DNA of 64,000 nucleotides from Bacteroidia bacterium (GTDB lineage Bacteria > Bacteroidota > Bacteroidia > Cytophagales > JAAEPT01): contig JAUIJC010000025.1 of the NCBI GenBank assembly GCA_030431525.1, positions 1-64,000 on the forward strand, written 5' to 3'. Each line of letters begins with the position of its first letter. Position 1 is the stretch's first letter. Position numbers and translations under genes: made by a program. The notes beneath the pieces are model-generated. The model was given only the letters and a program-made list of their open reading frames with translations. It was not told the origin of the DNA and made no database searches. Below are positions 1 to 9,517 of this stretch, in pieces.

Positions 1-309
1 GTTGGCGACATATCCTGAATTGAAAAGCAAAGCGCTTTCACCTTGATGGACCTCCGCCAAAAATGCCTCAAGCTGTTCATGCAAGGACATATTGCCAGCC
101 AACAACCTCGACCCTCCTGAGCCAATAGCCCTGTTCCGTTCAACTTGGTAAGCCTCATCAAGAAGCCTCAAGACCTCAGGATTACTTGAAATCCCCAAAT
201 AATCATTGGAGCTGAAATCATGAAGCTGATCCACCGTCTGCAATCCCCTCAATAGGTTTTGGGATTCTCTGGCCTCCAAGGCCTTTTTCAACGTAGTGTG
301 CACACTCAT
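1..309 (-). CDS. bioF: 8-amino-7-oxononanoate synthase (BioF), N-terminal part, cut by window edge
   Basis: Only the first 103 codons are present; the gene runs off the left edge. The enzyme is PLP-dependent and joins pimeloyl thioester to L-alanine in biotin synthesis. The visible part has the hallmarks of the alpha-oxoamine synthase family: DFSSNDYLG near residue 32, then GSGGSRLLAGN, and LLFNSGYVAN at the edge. The catalytic lysine lies outside the window. The ATG at 309 is 14 bp after the helicase stop, so the two are probably cotranscribed. bioB lies about 4.6 kb away on the same strand, which supports BioF over the related 2-amino-3-ketobutyrate CoA ligase, though this fragment cannot exclude the latter. 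Confidence 0.82.
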   Translation of the reverse strand, partial: MSVHTTLKKALEARESQNLLRGLQTVDQLHDFSSNDYLGISSNPEVLRLLDEAYQVERNRAIGSGGSRLLAGNMSLHEQLEAFLAEVHQGESALLFNSGYVAN

Positions 310-323
310 ACGTCAATTCTTCA

Positions 324-2963
324 CTAATTCAAAAGCTTGCAGATTCCATTCAACACCTGCTCATTATTCAACTTCCAAGCAACATAGGAAACTGGATAAC
401 ATGTTGTCCCAGCTCGCTGTAAGGCCAAAAGATCCTCAAGATTCAAATCACTTACTTCATCAAGCAAAACAATTCCAACCTGTTGTCTGGAAAAGTAGGC
501 ATCAAAACTTACCCCAGCCAAATCAACCCCAAATTCACAGGAATCTTCAAGAGTATCATTTAAATGGGTAATCAGCTCTTTCTTCCAATCATTTTTGGGG
601 ATAGCAGTTCTTTCAGGGGCGATATATTCAGCCCCCAAATAATCAGCAATCAATGAATTGCCACTTTCCTGAAAGGATGTAAACACATACTGCTTTGACT
701 TCGCCCGACTCACCGACACATTAAACACATCAGGTCGATTTAAATGTCTCCAAGCCGTATGGTGGGCATCATCATCCAAAGCCATGGACAAAAGCATCAC
801 ATCCCGCTCCTCTCCCTGAAAAGCATAGGCTGTCCCACAAGTCAGTTGATGCTGTTCCAGCTTTTTGGTATCAAGAGTTTTTAACAAGCTGTCGGAAATA
901 AACTCGGCTTGACTCCTAAAAGGCGATAAAATGCCAATTGTCTTTCCAGCATCTTCATTCACCAGCTCTTGAACTTTTGTCAAAACAGCCTCTGCCTCAG
1001 CCTTGTTCACCCCTTTCTTATCCCTCTTCCCCTCAACAGCCACATGATGAAGCACAGTTTCATCAGCAGATAGACGCATCAATTTCAACGAGCTTTCATA
1101 AAATTGGTCGTTGCTAAACTGAATAAGCTCAGGGCGACTTCTAAAATGTTCATTCAAAAAACAGACTTGATCTTGTCCATGAAGTTGATGGAGCGCAACA
1201 TCCAACAGACTAAAGTTTCGATAATCAAACCAAGCCTCTTCCTCTAACCCATGCTTTTTTTGAAGATCTTTTTGATAAGCTTGAGTAAGGAAAGATACGT
1301 GCCTCAACTGTTTTGGGTCTCCAACCACCACGGCCTTTTTGGCGCGATGCATGGCTGACAAACCAGAGGCAACATCACACTGGGTCGCCTCATCAATCAC
1401 CACCAAATCAAACAGCTCCTTATGCAAAGGAAGCACGTCATATAAATCCGACAGCTTGCAAAGCCAAATAGGAAACGCCTCAAAAAGCGTCTCAAAGTTC
1501 ACTTGAGAAAAGCTTTCCTCCTGTTTTGAACTGTTCGTGGCTTTAATGCCATTTAAAAAGTGGACAAAATCCTGACGCTTTTTCCGCAATAGTTTCTTTA
1601 CCCTTTCATCTTGTTTTGCCTGCAACACCTGAGCAACCAATGCAGGCAATTGCTTTTGCACCTGCGCATATTGCTCAGACAACTCCACCAAGGTCACGTT
1701 TTTCTGGAGACGCCACTGCACTACTTTTTTCCACCATGAGAACCACAAGCCTCCGAATGATTCTTGTTCCTGTAAATGCACACTCCAGTCCCTCTCACTA
1801 ACAAGAGCGGATTGAATCTTACGCTCAAGATGAGCTTTTCTCTTTTGAAGTTGGTTCAACCGATGCTTTACACGAGAAAAATCATTGGACGACTTTGAGG
1901 AAATCCCGCCTAACAGGTTAGACAACTTAAGTTTCAAATCCTTCAGATACGATGACCTCCCCGCCCTTACAATCGCTTGTCCCAAACCAAAATCCTCCGA
2001 CAACTTTTTAGCCACCACATCAACCGCCTGATCAGTACGGCAAGCAATTAAGGTTGTTTTCCCTCGACTCAAATGCTCAACGGCCAAGGAAGCAATCGTG
2101 AATGATTTGCCTGTTCCAGGAGGTCCTACCACCACACTCAAGGCATGACGATTGGCTCCTTCCAAAATCGAGGATTGTGCTGGACTCAAATTGGCGGGAA
2201 CCATCCCACTAAGCACACTTGCAGAAACAGGAGCAGTTTCTCCAAAAAGGTTCTTCAAGGGAGCCGATACATCCTTTTGTGCTTCCAAAAGTTCTAACTC
2301 ACCGATAATCCCTTGCGTGGCAGTGGAATTTCTCAGCACCCCAAAAGCACTTGCTGGCAATAATCTATACCCATTGATTTCCTCCAGTTCATCAACTACT
2401 TGTTGCTTCGTTATCAACTCTGGATAAGACAACAAGGCAGAGGCATCCACCTCCTTTAAATGCTGTTCGGCAAAATTTTGTAGCGCCAGCGAGGCATGTT
2501 GATCAAATGGACCCAAAGGCAATTCCTGACTCAGCCTTTCCCACAAATCATCAGCCTCTTCCTTTTTCAGGGTATTCAAAAAATTGGAATTGATGTGTCT
2601 GTCCTTCAAATCGACAGAGAAAAAATAATTACCGTCCCGTTCCTCAATCTTGGCTGGATAAAGCAACAAGGGAGCACAAATCTTCGACTTCTTTCCAAAG
2701 GCATTTGTGCCTTTTCCAAGAACAAAAAAGGAGCAATAATACAGCGTTTTTTCAAGGCGATAAACTGCCAAAGTCTTCAGTACCTCCTTCGCTTTTTTCT
2801 CTGGAATAGGCACGCAAGGCATCTCACCAGAAAGCAGCTCTTCCCTTCCCTGAAACCAATGGACATGCTCAACCTTTGACCCAAAAATATTCGACAAGGT
2901 CAGTGTGCGGGTATCCGCCCGATAGCAATCCTTGTAGTAGCCAATGATAGATGCGTAATCCAT
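324..2963 (-). CDS. UPF1/DNA2-like superfamily 1 helicase
   Basis: An 879-residue ATP-dependent nucleic-acid helicase of the UPF1/DNA2 group. Visible motifs in order: Walker A VVGPPGTGKS near residue 278, motif II VVIDEATQCD near 523, VGDPKQLRH, NEHFRSRPELI, TAYAFQGEERDV, and the motif VI region NVSVSRAKSKQY. About 270 residues precede the helicase core and do not match a domain I can name. The last 110 residues after motif VI look like the short C-terminal endonuclease-like extension seen in several bacterial members, but I cannot identify catalytic residues. It sits between an envelope enzyme gene and bioF on the same strand. The substrate (DNA or RNA) is unknown. Confidence 0.85.
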   Translation of the reverse strand: MDYASIIGYYKDCYRADTRTLTLSNIFGSKVEHVHWFQGREELLSGEMPCVPIPEKKAKEVLKTLAVYRLEKTLYYCSFFVLGKGTNAFGKKSKICAPLLLYPAKIEERDGNYFFSVDLKDRHINSNFLNTLKKEEADDLWERLSQELPLGPFDQHASLALQNFAEQHLKEVDASALLSYPELITKQQVVDELEEINGYRLLPASAFGVLRNSTATQGIIGELELLEAQKDVSAPLKNLFGETAPVSASVLSGMVPANLSPAQSSILEGANRHALSVVVGPPGTGKSFTIASLAVEHLSRGKTTLIACRTDQAVDVVAKKLSEDFGLGQAIVRAGRSSYLKDLKLKLSNLLGGISSKSSNDFSRVKHRLNQLQKRKAHLERKIQSALVSERDWSVHLQEQESFGGLWFSWWKKVVQWRLQKNVTLVELSEQYAQVQKQLPALVAQVLQAKQDERVKKLLRKKRQDFVHFLNGIKATNSSKQEESFSQVNFETLFEAFPIWLCKLSDLYDVLPLHKELFDLVVIDEATQCDVASGLSAMHRAKKAVVVGDPKQLRHVSFLTQAYQKDLQKKHGLEEEAWFDYRNFSLLDVALHQLHGQDQVCFLNEHFRSRPELIQFSNDQFYESSLKLMRLSADETVLHHVAVEGKRDKKGVNKAEAEAVLTKVQELVNEDAGKTIGILSPFRSQAEFISDSLLKTLDTKKLEQHQLTCGTAYAFQGEERDVMLLSMALDDDAHHTAWRHLNRPDVFNVSVSRAKSKQYVFTSFQESGNSLIADYLGAEYIAPERTAIPKNDWKKELITHLNDTLEDSCEFGVDLAGVSFDAYFSRQQVGIVLLDEVSDLNLEDLLALQRAGTTCYPVSYVAWKLNNEQVLNGICKLLN

Positions 2964-2996
2964 AGTTTTCTCCTTTCTCCCAAGAACAATTCAGAC

Positions 2997-4844
2997 TTAC
3001 TTCGCCTGAAAATCCTCCGAAAGCATCTGCAAGAATGATGCGCCTAAGGTATCCGCCTGCTCTTGCCCCAAATCCTCTTGATAGGATTTACTATTCAAAT
3101 CAAAAGAGAGACGTGTGGAATCATTCACCCAGCCATAGCCATGGTTATAGGTGAAAAAAGAGAAATCAGGATTGGATGCATCAAGAATGTTTTTGCTATA
3201 CACAAAACTTGAATCCTCCCATCCCAACTGGCTCATTAAGGTAGAAGCCAGATCCACCTGAGATGCGTATCGGTCCACCACAGTATCCTTTACGGCCAAG
3301 GCACCTCCCAACCACAACATTGGGATATGATACTTTTCTGGACTGTAAACTGGCGTTTTATTAATCAGACGAACGCCATGGTCCGCTACCATCACAATCA
3401 ATGTATTATCCCACCAAGGCTGTTGCTTGGCCTCCGCAATAAAATGCCCAATGCACTGATCGGTGTAATACACGGAGTTTTTAAACTTGGTGTCTATTTC
3501 ATTCCCTTCAAAATGAGGGGCAATAGGAATGTAAAAAGGCTCGTGACTGCTCAGCGTAAACAGGCTATAGAAAAACGGTTGCTTAACCTGCCCCAAATCC
3601 TGTTGAAAGCGTTGTAACACATCATCATCAGCCACACCCCATTTGGAAGTATGCTGTTCCAGCGGGAAGTCATTTTTCTCGACAATCTTATCCGCTCCAC
3701 CCATAAGGAAATAGGATTGGAAATTGGCGAAGTTGATGTCCCCGCCGTAGTAGAATGCCGTCTGGTAATTTCGATTGGAAAACTCTCGGAACAAATTTGG
3801 AAGCTTTTGCACCTTACTCGGATAGCGAATCACTGAAGCCAAGGGCATCACAGGATAACCGCTGAAAAGCGCTACCATCCCCCTATCCGAACGGTCACCA
3901 CTGGCATAGAAATTCCGAAACAACATCCCCTCCTTAGCCAATTTATTCAGGTTTGGCGTCACATCCTCTTCACCACCAAGCACTTCAATAGCCTTGGCAG
4001 TAAAGCTTTCCAACACAATGAAAATCACATTGGGCTTTTCCGTTTTTAGCACCTTGGGGAAACCACCTGAATTTCTTGGAATTAACTGCTCATAAGTCCG
4101 ACTGGCCTTTTCCTTCGGAAAAAAGGAGTAGCCCATATTCAACTGCTTGCGATGCGTCAAGGTGTACATCACATTCCATGGCACATTGATGGCCGAATGG
4201 TTGGCAAAAATGTTCTTATGGAAATAAACAGCGCCGATTTTGAGCGGGATACCCAACTGCAATGGGCGGAGCGTGATGCCTCCACGGAGGGCGAGAAACA
4301 GAGCAAGTCCCACTGGAACAAAGCCCACCAATGAACGTAATTCACCTGTCCGCAAATTCCGTGAGGATTGCCTAACCAATGTCAAAAACGAGTAACTAAA
4401 CAGCCCAAACATCACCAGCCAAAGCCCGATGAGATAGAGCAATTCCCCGATTTTTAGGGAAGCCATGGCCTCTGTGGGTGTTTCCAAAAAGACCAATGCC
4501 TGACGGTCCAACTTGGCCCCCCAATAGCCATAGAGTTTCATGTCGGCGACAATGGCCAAGGAAAAAATGAATAAGGCAAAGAGTGTATAACCCGACAGGA
4601 ATCGGGTGAATCCCTTCCACTTGAAAAAACACATCCCCAACAAAATGATGGTCGGCACCAGCAAGACATAAGCCGTCATCGAGAGATCCAGCTTCAAGCC
4701 AACAACCATGGCCGAGAGGAAATCCCAAATACCTAATCCTTTTGCCTCACGGATATTGAACAAAAAGAAAAAGGCCCGTGAAGCCAAGAAAAAGACAATC
4801 CAAAACAAGCTGTATTTGAGGTAGAGATTGCGTTTTTTGTTCAT
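2997..4844 (-). CDS. LtaS/sulfatase-family membrane phosphotransferase
   Basis: About 615 residues. An N-terminal block of roughly five membrane helices (first ~220 residues) is followed by a periplasmic sulfatase-fold domain. Motifs: VLESFTAK (metal site), GDRSDRGMVALFSG (expected nucleophile region), SLFTLSSHEPF and VADHGVR near the end. The family contains lipoteichoic acid synthase and phosphoglycerol or phosphoethanolamine transferases; in a Gram-negative cell it probably modifies a surface glycan or lipid. The nucleophile position seems to be Ser, where LtaS has Thr. The frame extends to 4904 only through a TTG inside the bioB terminator, so the ATG at 4844 is preferred. A second, diverged family member is at 54870-56882. 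Confidence 0.85.
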   Translation of the reverse strand: MNKKRNLYLKYSLFWIVFFLASRAFFFLFNIREAKGLGIWDFLSAMVVGLKLDLSMTAYVLLVPTIILLGMCFFKWKGFTRFLSGYTLFALFIFSLAIVADMKLYGYWGAKLDRQALVFLETPTEAMASLKIGELLYLIGLWLVMFGLFSYSFLTLVRQSSRNLRTGELRSLVGFVPVGLALFLALRGGITLRPLQLGIPLKIGAVYFHKNIFANHSAINVPWNVMYTLTHRKQLNMGYSFFPKEKASRTYEQLIPRNSGGFPKVLKTEKPNVIFIVLESFTAKAIEVLGGEEDVTPNLNKLAKEGMLFRNFYASGDRSDRGMVALFSGYPVMPLASVIRYPSKVQKLPNLFREFSNRNYQTAFYYGGDINFANFQSYFLMGGADKIVEKNDFPLEQHTSKWGVADDDVLQRFQQDLGQVKQPFFYSLFTLSSHEPFYIPIAPHFEGNEIDTKFKNSVYYTDQCIGHFIAEAKQQPWWDNTLIVMVADHGVRLINKTPVYSPEKYHIPMLWLGGALAVKDTVVDRYASQVDLASTLMSQLGWEDSSFVYSKNILDASNPDFSFFTYNHGYGWVNDSTRLSFDLNSKSYQEDLGQEQADTLGASFLQMLSEDFQAK

Positions 4845-4860
4845 GAAGTGGAAGTATAAA

Positions 4861-4895
4861 AAAGACCTGACAGGCACTACACCCATCAGGTCTTT
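4861..4895 (-). terminator. Rho-independent terminator of bioB
   Basis: The 10-bp perfect stem AAAGACCTGA/TCAGGTCTTT is followed on the minus strand by a run of T. It lies between the bioB stop and the start of the membrane phosphotransferase, and it helps fix that gene's start at 4844. Confidence 0.8.
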
Positions 4896-4916
4896 GAATA
4901 TCAATCAAACGGACGA

Positions 4917-5954
4917 TTACTTTTCGTCCAACAATGCGTTGTTGTGATCAGCCACGGAAGGAATCTGGTTCACTTCTACACTTGGCTTGTCGCCATTTTT
5001 GAACGCCTTACGAGGCTTGAGGTTCAAGGTCTGGAACAATACCTTATCCTGATCCTCCTCTGGGTTTGGCGTCGTCAAGAGCTTGTCACCAGCAAAGATG
5101 GAGTTAGCTCCAGCCATAAAGCAAAGGGCCTGCTCTTCCATGCTCATGCGCACACGACCAGCGGAAAGACGAACCTGCGTTTTTGGCATGACGATACGCG
5201 CAGTGGCGATCATTCGAACCATATCCCAAACAGGAACTTTTGGCTGGCTCTCCAATGGCGTACCCTCAACAGGAACCAAAGCGTTCACTGGAACAGACTC
5301 TGGATGCTTTGGCATTACCGCCAAAGTATGAATCATTCCGATACGGTCCTCAACAGTTTCACCAAGGCCGATGATACCACCAGAACAAACGGAGATTCCG
5401 CTCTTGCGCACATTGTCGATGGTGTCCAAACGGTCATCGTAAGTACGTGTAGAAATGATTTCGTCGTAGTGCTCCTCGGAAGTATCCAAGTTGTGGTTGT
5501 AGGCATAAAGGCCTGCATCCCTCAACTTTAGCGCCTGCTCCTCGGACAACATACCGAGCGTACAGCATACTTCCATATCCATGGAGTTTACGCCTTTCAC
5601 CATTTCCAACACCTTGTCGAAGTCGCGGTTGTCGCGCACCTCGCGCCATGCGGCACCCATACAGAAGCGCGTGCTACCTGCGTCCTTAGCGGCACGAGCG
5701 GCATCCAACACCTCATCAACCTCCATCAACTTCTGCACCTTCACATCAGTGTGATAACGTGCAGCCTGCGGACAGTAAGCACAGTCCTCTGGGCATCCAC
5801 CAGTTTTCACCGACAAAAGCGTACAAACCTGTACCTCCTGCGGGTCATTGTTTTCACGGTGAACAGTAGCAGCCTTATATATCAACTCAAGGAAAGGCAT
5901 GTCATAAATGGCACGAATCTCCTCCCTTGTCCAGTTATTTCTTACTTCAGTCAT
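4917..5954 (-). CDS. bioB: Biotin synthase
   Basis: A radical SAM enzyme of 345 residues that inserts sulfur into dethiobiotin in the last step of biotin synthesis. The SAM cluster motif [10 protein letters not shown] (CxxxCxxC) is near residue 54, after SVKTGG. The downstream [10 protein letters not shown] and the RLSAGR region with its cluster arginine are also typical of BioB. Length is normal. The ATG at 5954 is used; one codon upstream is a GTG. A TATTTTTG -7 element lies about 60 nt upstream and a strong terminator follows, so it is probably a single-gene unit. bioF is about 4.6 kb downstream on the same strand. Confidence 0.97.
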   Translation of the reverse strand: MTEVRNNWTREEIRAIYDMPFLELIYKAATVHRENNDPQEVQVCTLLSVKTGGCPEDCAYCPQAARYHTDVKVQKLMEVDEVLDAARAAKDAGSTRFCMGAAWREVRDNRDFDKVLEMVKGVNSMDMEVCCTLGMLSEEQALKLRDAGLYAYNHNLDTSEEHYDEIISTRTYDDRLDTIDNVRKSGISVCSGGIIGLGETVEDRIGMIHTLAVMPKHPESVPVNALVPVEGTPLESQPKVPVWDMVRMIATARIVMPKTQVRLSAGRVRMSMEEQALCFMAGANSIFAGDKLLTTPNPEEDQDKVLFQTLNLKPRKAFKNGDKPSVEVNQIPSVADHNNALLDEK

Positions 5955-6013
5955 CACTCTGATTGTTTAAGCAAAAACCCATTTTTTATGGATTCGCTAT
6001 TTCAACAGCCCTG

Positions 6014-6021
6014 CAAAAATA
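6014..6021 (-). promoter_or_regulatory. Bacteroidota -7 promoter element for bioB
   Basis: TATTTTTG on the minus strand matches the TAnnTTTG consensus exactly, about 60 nt before the bioB ATG. A matching -33 TTTG was not found at the usual spacing. Confidence 0.45.
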
Positions 6022-6046
6022 ATCCATTATTAACAGAAAAGCTATG

Positions 6047-6088
6047 AGCCCGTTTATCACCCTAATATTGAGGGTTTCCAAAACGGCT
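6047..6088 (-). terminator. Hairpin downstream of sppA
   Basis: Nested arms: AGCCCGTTT pairs with AAACGGCT, and the inner ACCCT pairs with AGGGT around AATATT. It lies just after the sppA stop. There is only a weak T run, so termination is an inference. Confidence 0.4.
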
Positions 6089-6098
6089 TTTGCTTCTA

Positions 6099-7886
6099 TT
6101 AATTGGTCTTAATCCAAAACGGCATCAAAGCCTGTGTCCCTTCCAATTGCTGCAGGTTTTTCAACTGCTTATACTGCTGATAATTAGGACCCAACTCTTC
6201 CTCAACCATTCCCTGCTTTGCTTCAGTAAGTAGGTCCTCATTCAACAATTCAAAGAAGCCTTTCTTTTTCGGCAGATACTCAATGCTGTAATTTTCGGAA
6301 ACCCCAGCCTGCTCTGCGGCAATATCCACTGCGGTGCCTAACCCACCAAGAATATCCACCAAACCGATTTTTTGGGCATCTGCTCCTGTCCACACACGAC
6401 CGCCAGCAACCTCTCTCAAGGAGTCCACGTTCATTCCACGGCCTTGGGCAGCTTTAGTGGTAAAGTCCTTATAGATGCGCTCCACCTCCTTTTGAATGAT
6501 TTCGCGCTCTTCTTTGCTTAATTCTTCTGTAGCCTTCAACACATTGGCATAAGGTCCAGTAGCCACTCGGTCAGTCGTAATGCCAAGCTTGTTTTCCAAG
6601 AATTTCTCAATGTTGAACACCACACCAAACACTCCAATCGAACCCGTAATGGTTGTTGGCTGGGCAACAATCGTATCACAAGCCATTGACATATAATAAC
6701 CACCAGAAGCAGCCACATCAGACATGGAAGCAATTACTGGTTTCACCTCCGAGGCCAACTTCACCTCACGCCACATTACATCCGAAGCCAAGGCGCTACC
6801 ACCAGGAGAATTCACGCGAATTACAATCGCCTTCACATCATCGTCCAATCGAGCTTGGCGGATGTTCTTTGCGATTTCATCGCCACCCAAAATATCCCGT
6901 TTGTTCTTTCCAGGCATGATTTGACCTGTGGCGACAATGACGGCAATTTTTTCACCCTCAGAAGGGAATTGATTGGCGTATTTCAAGGCATCAACAAAAG
7001 GAATATCATCACCAGCATCCAATGCCAACTCAGCCCTCAAATCATCCAACACTTGGTCGTAGTATTTCAGGCTGTCAATGAGTCCTACTTGAACGGCATC
7101 ACTTGGCTGACGAACCAACATGGAATCAGCAATGTTTCGAACGCGCATGGAATCAAGTCCACGAGTTTGTGCCACTTCCCTTACCACTTGACCGAAAATG
7201 GATTCAATGAATTGCTGCACTTGAAGGCGGTTGGCTTCGCTCATGTCCTTACGGATAAGCGGCTCCACCGCACTCTTGAATTTTCCTACTCGGAAAATCT
7301 GAGGCTGGATATCCAAACGCTTTAGCATATCCTCAAAGAACATCAACTCCGTCTCGATACCTGAGAAAATCAGTCCTCCAGCAGGATTCAGATATACCTT
7401 ATCTGCCGCAGAAGCGAGATAATAGCTCTTTTGGGAATATTGGCTGGCATAAGCATAGATTGGCTTGCCAGATTCCTTGAAGGCCACTAATGCTTGGCGA
7501 AGTTCCTGAATGGAGGCATACCCTCCATTAAACTTCTCAAGGTTCAAATAAATCCCCTTAATATTTGGGTCCTCAGCAGCACGCTTAATCGCTTGGCGAT
7601 ATTCCACCAAGCCAGCACTCTCAGCAGCGACAACAGGCAAGTCTAACTCACTCAACGGATTCTCTTTTGCCTTTTCCACCAATGGAGAATCGAAATTCAA
7701 TCGAAGGATGGTGCTTTCCGTCAAAGTCACAGGCATTTTCCCGCCTTCATTCAAATCCTCACCCAAATTGCTAAGGGCTGCCACCATCCCTGCAATGAGA
7801 ATAAACGGCAACACGAAAATGCCAATAAACAGGGCTATAGATGTCCCCAGACAAGAGGACAGTACATTCTTGAAGAAATTACTCAT
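6099..7886 (-). CDS. sppA: Signal peptide peptidase SppA, 67K type
   Basis: A 595-residue inner-membrane serine protease that degrades cleaved signal peptides. It has one N-terminal membrane helix (about residues 8-38) and two tandem ClpP-like repeats, the long form typical of Gram-negative bacteria. The Lys/Ser dyad is recognisable: lysine in VGKFKSAVEPLIR in the first half and serine in VAASGGYYMS in the second. The motif RVNSPGGSALASD is also present. The gene is divergent from folK across 71 bp that carry back-to-back -7 elements. Length and both repeats appear intact. Confidence 0.95.
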   Translation of the reverse strand: MSNFFKNVLSSCLGTSIALFIGIFVLPFILIAGMVAALSNLGEDLNEGGKMPVTLTESTILRLNFDSPLVEKAKENPLSELDLPVVAAESAGLVEYRQAIKRAAEDPNIKGIYLNLEKFNGGYASIQELRQALVAFKESGKPIYAYASQYSQKSYYLASAADKVYLNPAGGLIFSGIETELMFFEDMLKRLDIQPQIFRVGKFKSAVEPLIRKDMSEANRLQVQQFIESIFGQVVREVAQTRGLDSMRVRNIADSMLVRQPSDAVQVGLIDSLKYYDQVLDDLRAELALDAGDDIPFVDALKYANQFPSEGEKIAVIVATGQIMPGKNKRDILGGDEIAKNIRQARLDDDVKAIVIRVNSPGGSALASDVMWREVKLASEVKPVIASMSDVAASGGYYMSMACDTIVAQPTTITGSIGVFGVVFNIEKFLENKLGITTDRVATGPYANVLKATEELSKEEREIIQKEVERIYKDFTTKAAQGRGMNVDSLREVAGGRVWTGADAQKIGLVDILGGLGTAVDIAAEQAGVSENYSIEYLPKKKGFFELLNEDLLTEAKQGMVEEELGPNYQQYKQLKNLQQLEGTQALMPFWIKTN

Positions 7887-7933
7887 AAGTGGAAAATTCC
7901 GAGCTGGATAACAGACTTGATAAAAATTTGCAT

Positions 7934-7953
7934 CAAAGATAAAGGTATCTTTG
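7934..7953. promoter_or_regulatory. Palindromic divergent promoter between sppA and folK
   Basis: CAAAGATA-AAGG-TATCTTTG is a perfect 8-bp inverted repeat. Each arm, read outward, is a TAnnTTTG -7 element: the minus-strand copy would serve sppA (leader about 40 nt), and the plus-strand copy ends 5 nt before the folK ATG, implying a nearly leaderless transcript. Confidence 0.5.
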
Positions 7954-7957
7954 TCCT

Positions 7958-8461
7958 ATGGAAAAGAAGACAACAAGCGTTTTTTTATTACTCGGCGGGA
8001 ATTTGGGAGACCGTGAGGCAAACCTTAGTGCTACCCGAAAATGGATTCGAGGTGAAATTGGCAACATCAGCCTCGCCTCTGGCATCTATGAAACAAAGGC
8101 TTGGGGAGTGGAGAACCAACCTGACTTCTTGAACCAAGTGATTCAGGTGCAAACCACTATTGAGGCCGAGGAGATAATGGAAATTGCCCTTTGGATTGAA
8201 AAACAAATGGGCCGCATCCGTCACCAGCGTTGGCATGAACGTACCATGGATATTGACATTCTCTTTTATGGGGAAGCGATTATTAATGCCGACAACCTTC
8301 AGGTGCCACACCCACGCTTGCACGAGCGCCGCTTTACGCTTGCGCCATTAGCGGAAATTGCTCCAGACTTTACTCACCCTGTCCTAAAGAAGACGGCTCA
8401 AGAACTATTGGACGAATGTTCCGATTCACTCGCCGTCAACTTGCTGGTCGAGGGAAACTAA
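7958..8461 (+). CDS. folK: 2-amino-4-hydroxy-6-hydroxymethyldihydropteridine pyrophosphokinase
   Basis: A 167-residue folate-pathway enzyme that transfers pyrophosphate from ATP to hydroxymethyl-dihydropterin. Signatures: LLLGGNLGDREANL near residue 10 and RHQRWHERTMDIDILFYG near 90, holding the conserved Arg and the metal-binding DxD. VPHPRLHERRFTLAPLAEIAP follows, as expected. It stands alone on plus. Its last 36 bases overlap the 3' end of the convergent metallophosphoesterase gene, so the two messages are antisense at their ends. Confidence 0.96.
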   Translation: MEKKTTSVFLLLGGNLGDREANLSATRKWIRGEIGNISLASGIYETKAWGVENQPDFLNQVIQVQTTIEAEEIMEIALWIEKQMGRIRHQRWHERTMDIDILFYGEAIINADNLQVPHPRLHERRFTLAPLAEIAPDFTHPVLKKTAQELLDECSDSLAVNLLVEGN

Positions 8462-9517
8462 AACACGTTCCGAAGGGGTAATGAACTCCACTGAAAACGT
8501 TCCTCCCTCATAAAAAGTCAACTTACAAAAGCCTCGCTCCTGACGCGCAAACAAAGCACCCTTTTCCTTCACATAACTGAGCTTGCTTCCTGCACCACTG
8601 CCTACATGATAGATGCCATCAACCTCAAGCATCTGTAAGCAATGGTCATGACCCGCCACATAGAAAGTTCCCGGATACTTGTTGACAACTGAGCTCACAG
8701 AGGTGACAAAAGAACCGTACCCTTTGTGGACAACATCTTGCTTATAGCCGAACCTTTTGCGGTAACCCACATAGATAGACCCAAAAATGGGCAGAGGAAT
8801 ATATCCCCACCATTTTTGCCCAAATTCCTCCAATGGAAACAGGTGCGCCCGTGCCGGGAAATGTCCCCCATGCAGGCCATTGCTCACTAAAGGATGGTGC
8901 GCCGCCACCACTACCTTTTTCCCTGCCTGATGATTCTTAGCGCACAAACTATCCAACTGGCGAATAAGAGTGGTGGTATCCCCCAGCTCATTGGCTTCAA
9001 CGGCAGTCAACCACCATTGGCTGTCCAATACCAACAAGGCAATGCTATCCCCAACAGCAACCTCTTGGACTCCTACTCCTCCATCGGCAGGAATAAAGGC
9101 ATGGCCTTGCAAAACACTATCAATGTAATTCGCCTGATTCTCAAGGCGTGAATTCCCCTCGAAACTTCCTTGATACCAATCATGGTTTCCTGGAATAAAA
9201 ATCACTTTTCCTGAAAAATCCTTCACGGCATCCAGTGAAGCATCCAAATTTTTCTCAGCCTCCTTCCTGCCCTCCTCCATCTTGTCTGGCATTCCCGCAG
9301 GATAAATATTATCCCCTAAAAACAAGACAGTTACGCTATCAGTACATGTTTGAAGTTCTTGCTTCAACAGTGTTAAAGCCTCCCCTGAAGCATCGCTGCC
9401 ATGTGGTTTTCCAGCATCCCCAATCAAATACAAGGTATGAACGGCTTTCTGGCCAAAGGCAAACGAACTGATGGCCCAAAAGGAAACCATCAATCCAAGA
9501 ATGTTTTTAAAACGCAT
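8426..9517 (-). CDS. Exported calcineurin-like metallophosphoesterase
   Basis: 363 residues with a clear signal peptide (cleavage probably after SSFAFGQ). The metallophosphoesterase motifs occur in order: LIGDAGKPHG, FLGDNIYPAG, FIPGNHDWYQG, AAHHPLVSNG and VAGHDHCLQ, giving a complete dinuclear metal site. The substrate is not predictable. Its start overlaps by 11 bp the end of the upstream beta-barrel gene on the same strand, so the two are translationally coupled and may act together in the periplasm or outer membrane. Confidence 0.88.
   Translation of the reverse strand: MRFKNILGLMVSFWAISSFAFGQKAVHTLYLIGDAGKPHGSDASGEALTLLKQELQTCTDSVTVLFLGDNIYPAGMPDKMEEGRKEAEKNLDASLDAVKDFSGKVIFIPGNHDWYQGSFEGNSRLENQANYIDSVLQGHAFIPADGGVGVQEVAVGDSIALLVLDSQWWLTAVEANELGDTTTLIRQLDSLCAKNHQAGKKVVVAAHHPLVSNGLHGGHFPARAHLFPLEEFGQKWWGYIPLPIFGSIYVGYRKRFGYKQDVVHKGYGSFVTSVSSVVNKYPGTFYVAGHDHCLQMLEVDGIYHVGSGAGSKLSYVKEKGALFARQERGFCKLTFYEGGTFSVEFITPSERVLVSLDQQVDGE

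Noticed and set aside
4944-5531. 195-residue open frame on plus strand antisense to bioB
   Set aside because: Entirely inside bioB, which has full family support; the antisense frame has no recognisable motif.
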